Below, in pieces: positions 1 through 12,966 of a DNA stretch of 64,000 nucleotides. The notes beneath the pieces are model-generated. The model did no database searches, was not told where the DNA came from, and was given only the letters and a program-made list of their open reading frames with translations. Each line of letters starts with the position of its first letter. Positions within the stretch are counted from its first letter, which is position 1. The DNA comes from Chondrosia reniformis (Eukaryota > Porifera > Demospongiae > Chondrillida > Chondrillidae), in assembly GCA_947172415.1 (NCBI GenBank), contig OX359194.1, forward strand, positions 7,136,401 to 7,200,400, written 5' to 3'. The translations under genes and the position numbers were made by a program.

Positions 1-42
1 ACAGTCCAGAGAGGCAGCCATTTTTAACTACCCTAAAGAAAA

Positions 43-3000
43 ATGGCCGACGTGGCAACCGAGACGATAGTGAAGGTATATAATACTTAGTATATGACAG
101 GCTGGAAGCAATTCGATTCGCACCTATGTTGTACTTTGTTGACGATTTGTTTCCGATATCTCTACAGTTTATAAACCAGTTACATAATGATCCCGTCCCA
201 GAGAACAAGTCTACAGCGCAAAGGAATTTGATCGCAATTCAAAACTCCCCTCAAGCATGGAGTGTGGTTTGGCCGCTGCTTTCACAGGAGGTAGTGTTCT
301 GTATAACAAAACCTAAATAGGATATTAAGCGCTGTCGATTCTCTCTTCCACACCAATAGCAACCTCCAGAGGTACAGTTTTTTGGTGCAAAGGTATTACG
401 TCATAAGGTGACCCATGGATGGTGAGTGCAGCTGGATTACTACCTTTAGTCATTATAATTCCTTTGTGTGAATAGGGATCAGCTACCTTCCAAGGACCGA
501 GATCAGCTTAGAGTGCAGATATTTCAAGAAATGCTAAATTCTGTACATGCCTTAAAGGCTATTAGAACACAGCTGTGTCTAAGTGTAAGTTTTATGCTAA
601 ATTTGATTGGATAATTTCTGAATTGCAGAAGTGAATGCAGTGCTCTCCCACAGTTGTCAGCCTTTGTGATGAATACAACGCCACATGAATGGCCAAACTG
701 CATCAACAGTATAATACAAACATTGCGAAACCAGGTTTGTCTATTGTACAACTTTCATGGCTACTTCATTTCAATAGTAGTCCTTTTTCTTTTAGCCGGT
801 GTCAATACTTTTGGAAATCCTTACTCTCCTCCCAGAAGAGGTAATCTTCAGATCTTAACACTAACACATTCTCTCTATGTATTTGAAAGTATTGATATAT
901 TATGTATGAGCAAACAGTAGATAATATATGGGTTAATCTTTAAAATGGCTCCAGGTGATTCTGACCATTTTGGTAACTTTTCTTAATAGTTGTTATGTAA
1001 TTTCTTGCCGTTGATGAGTTATTCTTGTACATGACTACCTGTTCTCTTGCGTATTTCACTCTAGTTTGAATCCAGTCCAATTGCCAAGCTCCCTCAGAGA
1101 AGAGGTGCCATTAAAAAGGAATTGCAAGATGGTGTCCCTTCTATATTGGCTCTCATTAACCGTACTCTGCAAAGTTCTGAGGCTTCTGACATAAAAGCAG
1201 CTGTAAGTACAACTTGTGAACTTGTTAGAAACAATTTATAACTCTGTTTCTTATTTTAGGCCATCAAATGTTTCATTAGTTGGACACAGTTTGGCCTTCC
1301 CATTCCAGATATGATGGAAATAGTTCGATACCTATTTCAGGCACTTGAGAATGAGGACCTGTTTTCTCTGTCAGTTGAGGCTCTGGTTGAAATTGCTATT
1401 CATCCTGACAGTGAGAAGTAAGCACAGAGAATGTAAGACTACACATGCATTAATATCCTGCTATTTTGTAAGTCATCAGTTCTGACAACATATTTATTGT
1501 AAAAAGTATTTTTTAAATTATTACAGTCAGCCACCTAAATAAAATGTGTTTATTGTATTTGCTTGGCTAATTTCATTACATGGTTCTACTGCATGAGTTG
1601 TGAAAGTTATTCTCCCATATCTTCAGCTACAAGCATAATCTTACCAGTTGACTATGTCCTTGTATATATATGTGTGTGTGTATGCATGCCTACATACGTG
1701 TGTATGCATGCCTACATACGTGTGTATGTGTGTGTACCATATGTGACAGGTATTGATATATAGATATAAGTGTGTATATACGTATATGTTTGTATTTATA
1801 CAGGTATATGTGTGTATGTATTAATATAGATATCCCTCTCACATGAGACAAGTTATAAGGGAGATTTTGTCTCTAAAGCCATTTATTGAGTCCAAATTGG
1901 ATGAGAATATGGAAGTGGGAAAGCAAGTCTGTAAAGTCGTGGTAGAGTTCGCCACTGCCAATCGCCTTCTTCTTCTGAATGTCCAAAGCCCTGACTATGA
2001 AGTAGATGGTATTCAACTGGAGGAGGAAGATGACAAGAGGGAGGAGGCACTAAGCATTCTGCATCTCATTCTAGTAAGCCCAAACTGATGACTGTAGTAC
2101 CTAGCGCATTTTTGACCTGATATTTTGGTTTAAGTGAAATATCTTTGTGGTAAAGTGAAAACAGAAGGGTTGGGATAAGAGGAAGGAAGTGTGTAAAATT
2201 CCATTTGGTAGACTAATTTACCTAGACAGCTCCCTTAATCAGACAATGTCTTGCTCATGTCTTTTTAGGATCTGACCCAGTTACCAGGTAGTTATATGGT
2301 CAATGAAATGGCTTCTGAGGAAACACTGAGATTTTGGTCAGACATTTTGGTTAGTGCATGGCTGCGTTGCTTGTATGAGTGCATGTGATAAGGACTGCTT
2401 GCGTAGGAAAGCATTGCAGCAGTAGATTCAGATGAAGACAGAAAGTCGCTGGAGGAACTATATCAGCCTATCTTTATTGGACTAGTAGAGGTAGTGTGAA
2501 ATAAGGAATATATATCACGTTACTAGGGCAACCGGGTGATATCTGGGGTGTTACAAACCTTATATTTCACACTTGAACTAGTGATAAATGTTATATCACC
2601 AGTAGGCCTACTCATATTTACTTATCATCACCTTACAATACCTTATCACCTTAACGATTGATTCAAGTCATACCTGAAATATACACACTTGAGTGTGGTA
2701 TAACTAGTATGTGTCTCATTGTAATAAATAAGAATAAATCTATGTATGTAATATGGTACATTTACTGTCAGTTTATATTTACGTGTACGTATACTAGGCT
2801 TTTACCAACAAGGCTATGTATCCGTCTGATGAAGCTTGGCAAGATTTAGATGGAGGTAAGAAGGGTCTGTGGTCTTGAGGATGATAGGACACAAGTAAAT
2901 GGCTACTGCATCTGGTTTTGTGATTGTAGATGATCAGGGAAACTTCCATGTCTACAGAGAGGACCTCAATGATGTCGCTGTAAGCACTATCTATAATTAT

Positions 3001-6000
3001 GCATACTAGCAGATGGAACCACCTTTTGGGCAGGTCCTTCCACTGGTACACCGTACAACAGCTACTCGATGCCAGTACATGCACTGCACCATGGCTACTT
3101 CAACACCAGCACACCATACAATGGCTACTGCAATCAATGCCAGCTGTTCCATCATAGTCCTAGTTTATATACGTATGCCTATGTGCAATGATGATGTCAA
3201 AACCCACATGTTTGAAATATCAGTGCAAGTGTTTCATTGGCTAACTGTGTCTCTAGACACTCCAAAAAGCCAAAAGATGAGCTTATGAATATATATATAA
3301 AAATTGATGAAAACAATTATTTGATAGAGTAAATTGTAATCTCTATACTTGATTGTACGTCTCATTTCTTTCTTAGACCCTTCTTCAGAGCTTTGTGCAT
3401 CTTGAGTACATGGAACACATGGCCAGGACACTGCGGACCTGTCTCTCTAGTCCTTCTCCTCTCTGGCAGCAGGCGGAAGCCATCTTGTTTCTTCTTCAGG
3501 CTGCCTCTCAGACATTCAACTCCAGCAGTTTCTCCTACCTTGATGATATCTTCTCCCAGTTAACCCACCTCCCCTCCCACCTAACCCTCTCCCGCTCTCT
3601 CATCACCTTGCTTGGATCATTAGGTTCGTGGTTGAGCCAGCAGTCCTCCCTTCTGCCACAAGTCATGCAAACCCTCTTTAAGGGATTGCACAATCGTGAT
3701 ATGGCTCCAACAGCTGCTATAGCCTTCAGAGACGTGTGCGATGAATGTGCACCAAAACTTGTTCCTTTTATCACAGAGCTCCTGCCAGCTTGTCAGGTGT
3801 GTTGACTGATTATTAATAGATAGACTAGTGGATCACATTATTTAAACACTCTAGGCGGCTCTAAACATGCTGGACACAAGAGAAGCATATCGAGTTGTGG
3901 TTGCTTTATCACGTGTCTTATCACAACTGAACTCCAGTGACCTCCGACAGGCGTTGCAGCAAATGAATGTGTCCCAGTTGGCCAAGTTAAAGGAACTGAC
4001 AACTTTGGAAGTGGGTTTAGGAGCCATAAACTTATTCATAAATGTACATTTCATTACTAGCGTATGCATATGTACAACAGAAACATTTAATAGACTTACC
4101 TTTTTAGCTCTAAGTGTTTCACAGTTATCACTAATTCTATGTATCTGACTTAGCACGTCTGTGGTAACTTCCTGTAACTTGTCTATATACTACAGTATAT
4201 CTAAAAACATTTTATTTCTGGTTACACTTTGGCTTGGTTGTACCTGGTAGTTGAATAAATGATCATTGGTTCACTTGAGACCTTACACATACGTATATAT
4301 GTCACCTACTGTAGTGTACTCCTGGGACAGCCATATTTGTTGATAGGGAGATTCAGGTTGTGGGAGGCCTTTGTGGATACATAGATATCAGCTTAACGGA
4401 AGGAGAACAACACCCAGTAAGGAGAATTCTGCTCTGCTAAATGAATATTGGCAGTCACCTCTGACAATATTTTGTACATAGCTTTTGAATTTTGTCATGG
4501 GAGTTTGGCCACACTTAAAGGTTTTGTTAGCAAAATGGTCAAAAGATGAAAATATTGTACATGTAAGCTGAAATGATGTTCATCAAAAGGAGTCATGTGA
4601 TACTCATGTGATGGTCATGTGATGTTTTCTTTTCCTTGTCTTAGGCCATTTGTGTTTGTTTACAAAGAATTATTAGGACCCTTGGCATGCAGTATGCTGT
4701 GTTGTTGAGAGACACTAGCGAGGTCCTTCCCCAGTACCTAGATGCCATGAGGCATCCACGCATTATAGATGTCACCAGTCAGGTATGATAGACCCTTCCA
4801 CATGACATTGGTATCCAAGATGCCATTTTCCTATTTACAAAATGAACTAGTAAATATATTAGTTAAGCGAAACATTCAATCAGTAGCTTTATCTGAGTGT
4901 GTAAGTTTGGTAGAATAAGTTACCTCTATCCTCCCCATGCAGATAGTTAGCATATTTGCCACTTCAAGTCAGCATTGTGAAGCAGTTCAGGTAATGGTTC
5001 ATCGAATGTATGACCTGTGCATGAAGTTATATGAGGATGGTAAGGAAGGCTCTTAGTGGTACATTTAGTTTGGTGCTGATTCCACCTCTCTCCCATCACA
5101 CTGAAGGTACATTCAAGGAACAGCCAGAACTTCTGAAATCCTATTTACTCTTTCTGTCTTGCATAATCACCAAGAATGCTCAGCACATCATTACCAAGGA
5201 GAATGCTCCTCGCAACATGTTTGAGCTAGGTATACCCCTAACCCTGTCTGAGTGCATAAGTTCATGTTGTTGAGGACTGTCATTTGATTGGTTGTAGGAG
5301 TGGAGGCCTTGCAGGCTAGCGAGCAGCATACCGTGTTATCAGCAGGAACTTTATTAGTATGTTGGCTCTCAGCTCTTCCTCATGTATAGTATATTTTGTC
5401 TGGTGAGTGCTACTGGTTCTTATACTTGATGCAGTGTGCCTACCTCTCGCAAATTGGTCAGTACCAAGTGATATCGGATATTGTAACTAACCATGGCAAG
5501 CGGCTAGTTGCCAGGATAATTCAGGTAGGGCTTGCTTCAGGCTGTCAGTGCTGTGTAGTTTAGAATTGTTCTGTACCTGTGTTGGCCCATATATAGGGTA
5601 TCAGTGGTACGGTGCCACGTTCACATATGACCTCTCATATTGATATACTGCAATGTCTCAGCAAGCACCACACAGAACTCCTGTCAGTGTGGATGAATGT
5701 AAGTGATTGGTGTGCTGAAAATATCATGTATGTTCATCCAGTAATCAGAGAATACAATAGTACTATCTAAGTAGGGATGGTTGAAAAAACATGTCCATCC
5801 TACCGTATGGTGCTAAATTTTCGAGGAGCACAATTTTCACGTTTTTTACAGGTAAGTTTTCAACTGCAAAAATAGTGCTCCTCGAAAATTTAGTGCCATA
5901 TGGTATTAAATATATTATCAATTATCACCTCATATAAACAACCAAGCGATTTATATTTATTTTATACAGGAACTGCTCTCGCAAGAAGGCTTTCCAACTG

Positions 6001-6214
6001 AAAGAGTGTCACATTTAGAAAAGAAGCAATTTATGACTGCTGTACTGAGGCTAGTGTTGCATGACAATCTCATGGTCTTGGCTCATCCATCATGTTATTG
6101 CTATTGTATTTGTCTCTACATAGGGATGCCCACAACAAGAGAATGTTTAACAGCCGGGTCAATGAATTCTCACTTTGTTGCAGAGGTTTTCATGGCATTA
6201 TTGGTAACGCATAA
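43..6214 (+). CDS. IPO13: Importin-13 (karyopherin beta family), multi-exon
   Basis: Nuclear transport receptor built of HEAT repeats that carries cargo through nuclear pores with Ran. The first exon (43-75) encodes MADVATETIVK. The next exon (163-288) gives the importin-beta N-terminal signature with NSPQAWSVVWPLL, followed by QFFGAKVLRHK. Many short exons follow; a long one near 3380-3795 carries the HEAT region (YMEHMARTLRTCL, SYLDDIFSQLTHLP, FRDVCDECAPKLVPFI). The C-terminal part (HTELLSVWMNELLSQEGFP, then FSLCCRGFHG) resembles the importin-13 tail rather than transportin-3. The stop TAA is at 6212-6214. The last exon only joins in frame if the preceding intron uses a GC donor (see findings). 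One intron (5801-5907) holds a fold-back repeat and another (1660-1820) a TG/TACA-rich repeat. Exact interior joins were not all verified. Confidence 0.9.
1655..1825. repeat. TG/TA-rich low-complexity intronic repeat
   Basis: This importin-13 intron has alternating purine-pyrimidine sequence (tgtgtgtg, tatata) and a roughly 24-bp unit containing atgcatgcctacatacgtg that occurs twice in tandem (about 1681-1730). It looks like an unstable simple repeat with no sign of function. Confidence 0.7.
5801..5907. repeat. Fold-back (MITE-like) repeat in importin-13 intron
   Basis: Two arms of about 30 bp, near 5801-5832 and 5876-5907, are inverted complements. The left arm contains attttcgaggagcac and the right arm gtgctcctcgaaaat, separated by about 45 bp. 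This is the shape of a short non-autonomous DNA transposon or hairpin element. No target-site duplication was established. Confidence 0.7.
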
Positions 6215-6335
6215 TTCCACAAACATTAACAATTAAGCTTTTCCCATTTTTTGTTATTGTGGTGTATATAGTCGACTATTTTCAATGTCATTCTTTGTAT
6301 ACCAATTGTTACGCACGTGACCATTATACGAAAAT

Positions 6336-6695
6336 ATGGCTGCCAAGTCTAGTAGCTCAAATATTAAAGAAGCTAACGAACACATTCAAGCTCTCCATAA
6401 GCGTGTTTACGAATTGGAGAGTCAGTTACAGATGCATGTGCTGCACATCGAGGAACTGGAAAAGAAGAACACGGACCTACAGCGTTTGGTAATCGTGAAA
6501 GATGAGGAGATTGTTAAATCGAGGCTAAATTTGACAAATCTAGAATCTAAGTTAGCCGAAACACAATCTGCTAACGTAACAAATCTGGAAGAAATTCAAA
6601 CCAAAGCTAAACTATTTGATGAATTATTGGTTCACAAATCTGTTCTTGAAAGTGTTATAGGATTGCTGAATTCCAGTATTACAAAAAACAACTGA
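6336..6695 (+). CDS. VMAC: VMAC-like short coiled-coil protein
   Basis: Single-exon gene of 119 residues, almost entirely coiled coil with heptad-spaced L/I/V. The N-terminus (IKEANEHIQALHKRVYELE) resembles the start of vertebrate VMAC (vimentin-type intermediate filament-associated coiled-coil protein). The C-terminal block (KAKLFDELLVHKSVLESVIGLL) resembles VMAC's conserved end. The start lies about 120 bp past the importin-13 stop on the same strand, and it converges on the PP2C gene downstream. The assignment rests on two short conserved blocks in a low-complexity protein, so an unrelated coiled coil is possible. Linkage to CLPP, DOCK and ATG4 in this window (human VMAC, CLPP, DOCK6 and ATG4D are all on 19p13 from memory) supports it. 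Confidence 0.6.
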   Translation: MAAKSSSSNIKEANEHIQALHKRVYELESQLQMHVLHIEELEKKNTDLQRLVIVKDEEIVKSRLNLTNLESKLAETQSANVTNLEEIQTKAKLFDELLVHKSVLESVIGLLNSSITKNN

Positions 6696-6785
6696 AATTT
6701 CATTATATATCTGTATTGCTGGCTATACATACGTATACGCAAGTATTTATTTCTTTTTATGCATTAGTCACTGTAGTAGTGTATA

Positions 6786-6787
<2 letters not shown>

Positions 6788-6816
<29 letters not shown>

Positions 6817-6817
6817 A
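6788..6817. repeat. (TTA)n microsatellite
   Basis: About nine TTA units lie in the 3' region between the convergent VMAC-like and PP2C-like genes. Confidence 0.85.
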
Positions 6818-6953
6818 GCAACATGAACTGGTTTTAAAAGCTTCATATTCATTAGGGAAAATTTATTTTCAAAACAAATTACAAAACAGTGAGAAGTGAT
6901 GTATGTTTAATACATATTTACAATGGAGATGGTTTAAATTTTCATTTTTAGTT

Positions 6954-8418
6954 TTATTCACTTGCTCCATTGCTGCTTTTTTCTTTGTCCTCCACTGGAT
7001 AGACCCCAACCTTGTAACCTCCAATTGTGCAATGGTCCAGTTTACCAGGAAGCTGTTTTAAAGTTGTACGAATAGTTCGATCCAGCTGCATCTTCTCTTT
7101 AGAAGTTATAACTTCAGTCGTTTCATTAGCTTTCTCTAAGTAGGTTCGTTTGGTGTCAGTAACTGTAACTACATGCGAAATGAGTCTCGTAATGAGATCA
7201 GTGACTCCTGCAATGGGGCCAGCCTTATTAATGGTCTGACTAAGGGCTCTTAAGGCATGTGTATCTCTCTCCTCCTGGTTAAGGATCGGGAGAGAAGAAA
7301 TAGAAGGTTCTACTGACTCCGGAGTTTCTGCTATTCTCTGCACTACAGGATCAAAGTTATCACTTAGACCATCAGTGGAGAGGAATACAATGTCCCCTTC
7401 TTCCAAAGGGCTAAATGTACAGAGAAGGTTTCTGAGATCCGGATCATCTCCCCGAGACATTCCTAATGACCCTCCACAATCTCTCATCTCCCTGGTAACC
7501 CCTTGGTGAACTGCCCGGGTGACCTCATAGACAAGTCCAGTGGCTGCCTTGTAGAGATAGGCCTGGCTGTCTCCAACACTCACCACACAGACACACCAGC
7601 GGTAGCCATCCTCGTTCTCCTGTAGGGGACACACTACTGCTGCGGTGAGAGTGGTAGTAGTTCCTCCATGACGCAGAATACTCTGATGAGCTTCCTCAAA
7701 GGACCTCAGCAAGGCATGAAAAACTTCATGCGTCGTATCCAGTGCCTCGTCAGAGTATAGCTTAGCGTTGAGGTGTGACATGCAGGCATGTACTGCACAC
7801 TTTGCCGCCAGTCTGGGTTTCACTCCCCAATTGCAGCCATCAGCCACTGTTAGAACAGCATTGTTGCCCCTGGCAACAACAGCATATACATCCGCAATTG
7901 GGTCACCTAATCGCTTGTCCCATTTCTTAGTGTGCTCGTAAAGAGAGACTGATTGCCCTCCTGCGTGAGACTTGGGGGAGAACCAATCTTTAATCCCTGC
8001 CACCTCACCTACGGGGACGGGAATGACAGCTAAGGAGATGAACTACATACATAAACTAGAAATAGTTGTACAAAATTCAAGTTGCAGACCTTGAGCGACA
8101 ATAGCATTGGGCAACTAACCGAGATCGCCTGGACTCCAATCTGAGTTTACGGAGGTGTCTAGAATAGCCATACCTGACTCCGGCCCTGTGCTAGCTGCTG
8201 TTACATCGATGTTCATCGCTGCTATCTTATACTTTGGCATATGCGTCGACCGAGTACCTGATTTGATACCCTTCTGAACTTCATCACTCTCATCAAGGGA
8301 GATGACTTTCCTAAAAACGTGAATATGTACATCTCAAATAACGTCCTGAAAAATATTGTATAACTCGTCCGTACTTGATCACATTTGTTAGCCTCCTTAA
8401 AAAACCTCCTTCGGCCAT
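6954..8418 (-). CDS. PP2C-type (PPM family) protein phosphatase-like
   Basis: Three exons read cleanly: 8375-8418, 8120-8310 and 6954-8008. They give 429 codons starting MAEGGFLRRLTNVIKK. PP2C metal-site motifs are present in the last exon: TVADGCNWG, SVGDSQAYLY and VFLSTDGLSDNFD. The final motif reads LDHCTIGGYKV where most PP2Cs have D-N-x-T; the aspartate is kept. The role would be Mg/Mn-dependent Ser/Thr dephosphorylation, but substrate and compartment cannot be told from the sequence. There is no signal peptide or membrane segment. It is divergent from MIER (start codons 276 bp apart). I do not recognise which PPM subfamily it belongs to, and a pseudophosphatase is possible. Confidence 0.85.
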
Positions 8419-8694
8419 CCAGCCATAAATCTTTGGTAGAAACGTCACATGGAAATCACGTGATAGTTTAAGAGTCCCATTTCTATTTGAACTTGGAAGT
8501 GGTCGATGTCTATTGCTCCTCCCACCACTTTAATTTTCTTGCCAAATTTTCCTCTTAATTCTTTCGTAGTAGCTTCACTAATCTAAACCGAATCAAAGTA
8601 TTTTTAAAAGACTATCCGATTGGATGTTTTAACGAAAGCAGTAAAAGTCGCCTTTGAACTAGAATTTTTTTAGGATCAGTTCAAATTCAATGAA

Positions 8695-11236
8695 ATGGCC
8701 GAAGAAACAAGAAGAAGCGACTCTTTAGAAAGCCTAGGTATTTCAATTTATCCTCGGTATTTTGGCTAAGTTTTTAACGCTGATTTGTCATTTAATTAGT
8801 TTCTTTAAAATTTAATTGTTACCCTCGTGCTGCAGTTCACTTAATCGTGTTTTGTATGACAGATGACGATACAGAGTTCGAGCCGACAGCAGACATGTAT
8901 CTCCATGACGACGTTGACGATGAACGTACCCTCGAGGAGGAAGAGGCTATGAATGGAACAGAAGAGGACTTGGATGAGCTGAAAAAGGTGTTATATTTTT
9001 TTCCCAGTATAAATAATCTCTTATGTTGTTGTCATGGTTACAGGAGGGTGATCTACCATTGAATGAGCTGCTTGCAATGTATGGTTACACAAAGCAGAGT
9101 ATACCTGAAGGTGAGATTGAGCAGATGGAAGATAAAACTGACCAATCAGAAGAGCTACAGCCAAATGGAGAGGAATCAGATGAAGTCACAAAAGGTACAT
9201 TTGACAGCAGCTGAAAACCTTACAATTATAAATCTGTTTCTTGCCTAGATAAAGTGAACAGTGAAGAAGAAGGAGGAGAGGTGTTCAAAGACCCATCCAA
9301 GACATACCAACCTCGGAGAAGTATGAGGCTATTTCACAATGCAGTGGGCATTGATCGCTACCTCATGCATGAGAGTGGAGATAGTGAAGAGGACTCAGAT
9401 TATGAGCCAGAGCATTGGAAGAAGGTTGGTGTCCAAGTTAATACCATTTCCTGATTAACATGTCTTCTGATTATTTATTTACTCATTTGGCATATGACCT
9501 TTGTACTTTGCACTGCATTGTGTCAACATTGTAATCTTTGTTGGCAGTGGTTCTGGTTCTTCTTCAGTATCGAACCCCTTTATCCTTCATGGAACCCCTC
9601 TATCCTTCATGGAACCCCTCTATCCTTCATGGAACCCCTCTATCCTTCATGGAACCCCTCTATCCTTCATGGAACCTCTTTATCCTTCACGGAACCCTTT
9701 AGCCATGCATTCATATCCCTCTGTATGTAGGAGATTAATATAGGTGACAATTACCAAGCAGTAATACCAGACTACCAGCCAGTACAAGTCGAAACAGGTA
9801 TATTTATGCATGTTGATTGATTGGAATTTTATAATTCTACAGTACTTCCCTTAATAATAAACCTGGGAATACACTAGAAGTCAGAATAAGAAAGCTTAAA
9901 ATTTCTGGGGTGCATAGACCCCTTGCATACACAAATGGACAAATATAAAGCTTTGTCCTACCCCAGCATTTCCCCCAAAACCTTTTGTCCCCTCACTTGA
10001 CATTTTTCTAGCCTGTTCTTGTTATGTTGATTTTTGTTAATAGGAGATGGGTTACAAGATGTAGATGATCCGGGAGGAAATAATGAATTGAACCTTTGGC
10101 GTCCTGGTTACCTAACTGATAGACAAGGTGTGTATGTATGTGTGCCAGCCTACTTAATTAAAACATTTCCTGTGAATTTCCTGTATCATCCTTTAATTAC
10201 CTACCACTGTATATACTTTTGGATAGTTCGAAGCTACAACTTATTAATAAGAAAAAATAGACATAAAACTACTACTACCTCACTTTTATCACCAGAGGCT
10301 GTGAGAGATGATGAACAAGTGAGTATGACCCTATTAATTTAGTGATGTACCTACAGGATCACTACTGACCAACTTTAGGCTCTTTATGTGTTAAAGACAA
10401 ACGACTATGACGTAGACAAAGCAGTACAACTTATCCGAGACTCAGATTCTTACATTTCTGAAGGTCTGTTAGTTGGTAAGGGAAAACTACTTGAGTGTGA
10501 TCTTTGTCTCTCTGTTGACACATCTTTTTTTTCTAATAGCAATCCAACCATGGTCGGAAGCAGAATGTAAACAGTTTGAATTTGGATTAAAAAATCATGG
10601 AAAAAACTTTTATGAAATACAGAAATATGTCTGTTAACACTTGTGCCTCAGAATTTACCATATTTTTTTAAAGATGTTACATTTATTTTATAGATAAAGT
10701 CTCGAACTGTAAAGGATGTTGTTCAGTTCTATTATTTCTGGAAGAAGACTGAGAGAAGGGACACCTTTATACAGGTTAACAAAATGATAAAGCGAAAACC
10801 TTCTCAGGCTGCACAACTGTAAGTGCTTCAAATTTAATGTGATTCCCCATTGTCTCTGGATTAACTGAACCTTTCTGTACAGTAGTATTATATTCTAAAA
10901 TTATTCCTATATTCTGGTTGTTAAAGTGCAGGGATGGATTTTACTGTACAGCTTTTGTACTGTAGTTGTTTCATTTCCTTTACACACTGTGATTTTGAGC
11001 ATTTTAAACAGATGTGTGGATAGCTGTAAGAGTAGGTGTGTGGTAGTGTAATTGAATGTTGTCGTACTTTCAGCAATGATTATATGGATCGCTATTTGGA
11101 TGAAGATCAAGATAGTTCAAAGTTAATGGCTTATGAGCAAAATCTCAGCATCTCTTCTCCTAGCTCTCCTCAAGGCAGCAACATTTCAAGTTCCACTTCA
11201 AATCAACAGTGTCTTGAAACTGAATTGGAATCCTGA
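8695..11236 (+). CDS. MIER1: MIER family transcriptional corepressor (ELM2-SANT)
   Basis: The first exon (8695-8737) encodes MAEETRRSDSLES, and the second starts at 8863 in the acidic stretch DDDTEFEPTADMYLHDD. Next come the MIER hallmark block LNELLAMYGYTKQ, an acidic region, then the ELM2 domain (NYQAVIPDYQP, LWRPGYL, YDVDKAVQLI) and the SANT domain (WSEAECKQFEFGLKNHGKNF, KDVVQFYYFWKKTERRD). Proteins of this class recruit HDAC1/2 through ELM2-SANT in the nucleus. The stop TGA is at 11234-11236. Vertebrates have MIER1, 2 and 3; this looks like the single pre-duplication member. A 20-bp minisatellite fills one intron. Confidence 0.92.
9568..9706. repeat. 20-bp minisatellite in MIER intron
   Basis: About six to seven near-perfect copies of tatccttcatggaacccctc. 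The last units carry single-base changes. Confidence 0.9.
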
Positions 11237-11459
11237 ATCAACCATCTCTTCCACTAGGTGCTTTTAGCTATTTTTGAATTTGTTTCATATATTGATTGAT
11301 ACATGGCTGGGACAGATCTCAATGCTTTTATTAAACGTACAAACAAACAAACAAACACACTACTGAATCAAATTTTCATTATCAGGTATTACGTGTACAC
11401 TATTAATATATATATAATGTACAAGTAAACTATAAAAACAACTTTGTTATATGGAAAAA
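11237..11459. other. Intergenic 3' region between MIER and TMPPE
   Basis: This is the gap between two convergent genes. It contains an (AAAC)n run near 11340-11357 and AT-rich sequence with possible polyadenylation signals on both strands. No gene was seen. Confidence 0.6.
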
Positions 11460-12950
11460 TTAATTATAAATTGTGATTAAAGTTATTTCTGGATAAAACC
11501 AGTGTCTCACTGGAAAAAGGTAATATTTTGTGCCTGGAGACACATATACAAACACAGATGGCTTGGGTTCATACAGTCCCACAAAAAATGGCTGAATTAA
11601 ATATACAGAAAATGTGAATGGCATCATTTGTCCACCATGCGTGTGACCACACAGAACAAGATGGACGTCCTTCCATTCAATAGCTTCTGAGGCAGCTCTG
11701 GGCTGGTGTGCCAATACTATTGTCGGAACTCCTGGATCTCGACCTGCCAAAGCATGCTTCACATCCAATCCATGTGTATTGTAACTACCAAATCAAACGG
11801 TAAAAGCTTGGTGAAATGGGCTTCTTCAATACAACATTATTAAACTACCCATGCCAATGTAAACTCAGCCAATAGTATTGTATGAATTGTAACAGCTAAT
11901 GCTGTAGACACTTTAGCTAGAGTTTGGAATTCTACAGTACATCAATAGGACATGTTATGCGTAATTTGGGAAACATTTGAGTGAACGACAAGAACACATT
12001 TAGGACATTTAAATGACATACTTGATCAAACGAGTATCATAGTCCTCCACTCCCGCCAAATAGAATGACTCACTGCTGTCAACAGCATTAGGGAGCAAAA
12101 CCCTGTCATTCATAAGAGGGTGTACCCCTAGATCTTTCAGTCTTTCTATCCACAAGCCTATTTCTCCAGTGTAGTAGTCATGGTTACCAGGTACATAATA
12201 GGTACCATATTCACTCTTCAAATCTCTAAGTGGTTCACTTGCTTCCCTCAACACACTCCTCGGACCATCTACAAGGTCACCGGTGATGACCATTATGTCA
12301 GGGTTTAACTCATTTGCCATGGTAACCACCTCTCTGAACTGCTTTAAACCAACAGTTGGCCCAAGATGAATATCGGATAACTGGACTATGGTTGTACCAT
12401 TCAAAGCTGTTGGAAGGTTCTTAATTGGAATATTGATCCTACGAATCACTGGTGTAACTGCATTTCTATAGCCATGAGCCACTAATAAGAGTCCCATCAC
12501 CATGGCAACCACTACCCTAGTAGACACACAAGGTAATAATCCTCTCCATCCGCACTTATCTCCCAACCAACACAAAACATCTAGAGTCATTAGGGAAGCA
12601 CAAAAGACAATGAAGTAAGCCAAACAAAGACTTGTCAATATTGTTATGATGTGAGGTTCTGTGTTCATCAGCACAAAAAACGATAAAAGCGAACAACTTT
12701 GTGCTCCGAGGGAGACGGTCAGCGTAAGACCCTTCACTACTCTCCCTCCAACCCCGTCATCTCTCCATCCTTCACAAACCTTCCTCCAACAATATCGACT
12801 AGCTAGGAATACTATTGCAGTCAAAACCAAATATAACTGTACTTTGAACGCTTTCGCCTTCTGCTCCTGTGCTCCCAGGACGAACCAGAGAGAGGGGAGG
12901 AAAATTAACACAAGTAGAAGATAAGCTGCTCTAAGCATAGTATTGCGCAA
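11460..12950 (-). CDS. TMPPE: Transmembrane metallophosphoesterase (TMPPE-like)
   Basis: Two exons, 12022-12950 and 11460-11784, join with a GTATGT donor to give 417 codons. The N-terminal third has about five hydrophobic helices, starting with LLLVLIFLPSLWFVLG. The catalytic domain shows every calcineurin-like metal motif in order: QLSDIHLG (DxH), ITGDLVDG (GDxxD), VPGNHDYY (GNHD), VLAHQP and LCGHTHGGQ (GHTH). It should be an integral membrane di-metal phosphoesterase; the substrate is unknown. Length and topology match vertebrate TMPPE, and bacterial YaeI/YkuE proteins are more distant relatives. The satellite array starts only about 20 bp upstream of the start codon. A piece of this first exon recurs at 24727-24778. 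Confidence 0.88.
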
Positions 12951-12966
12951 TCAATTATATAAATGG

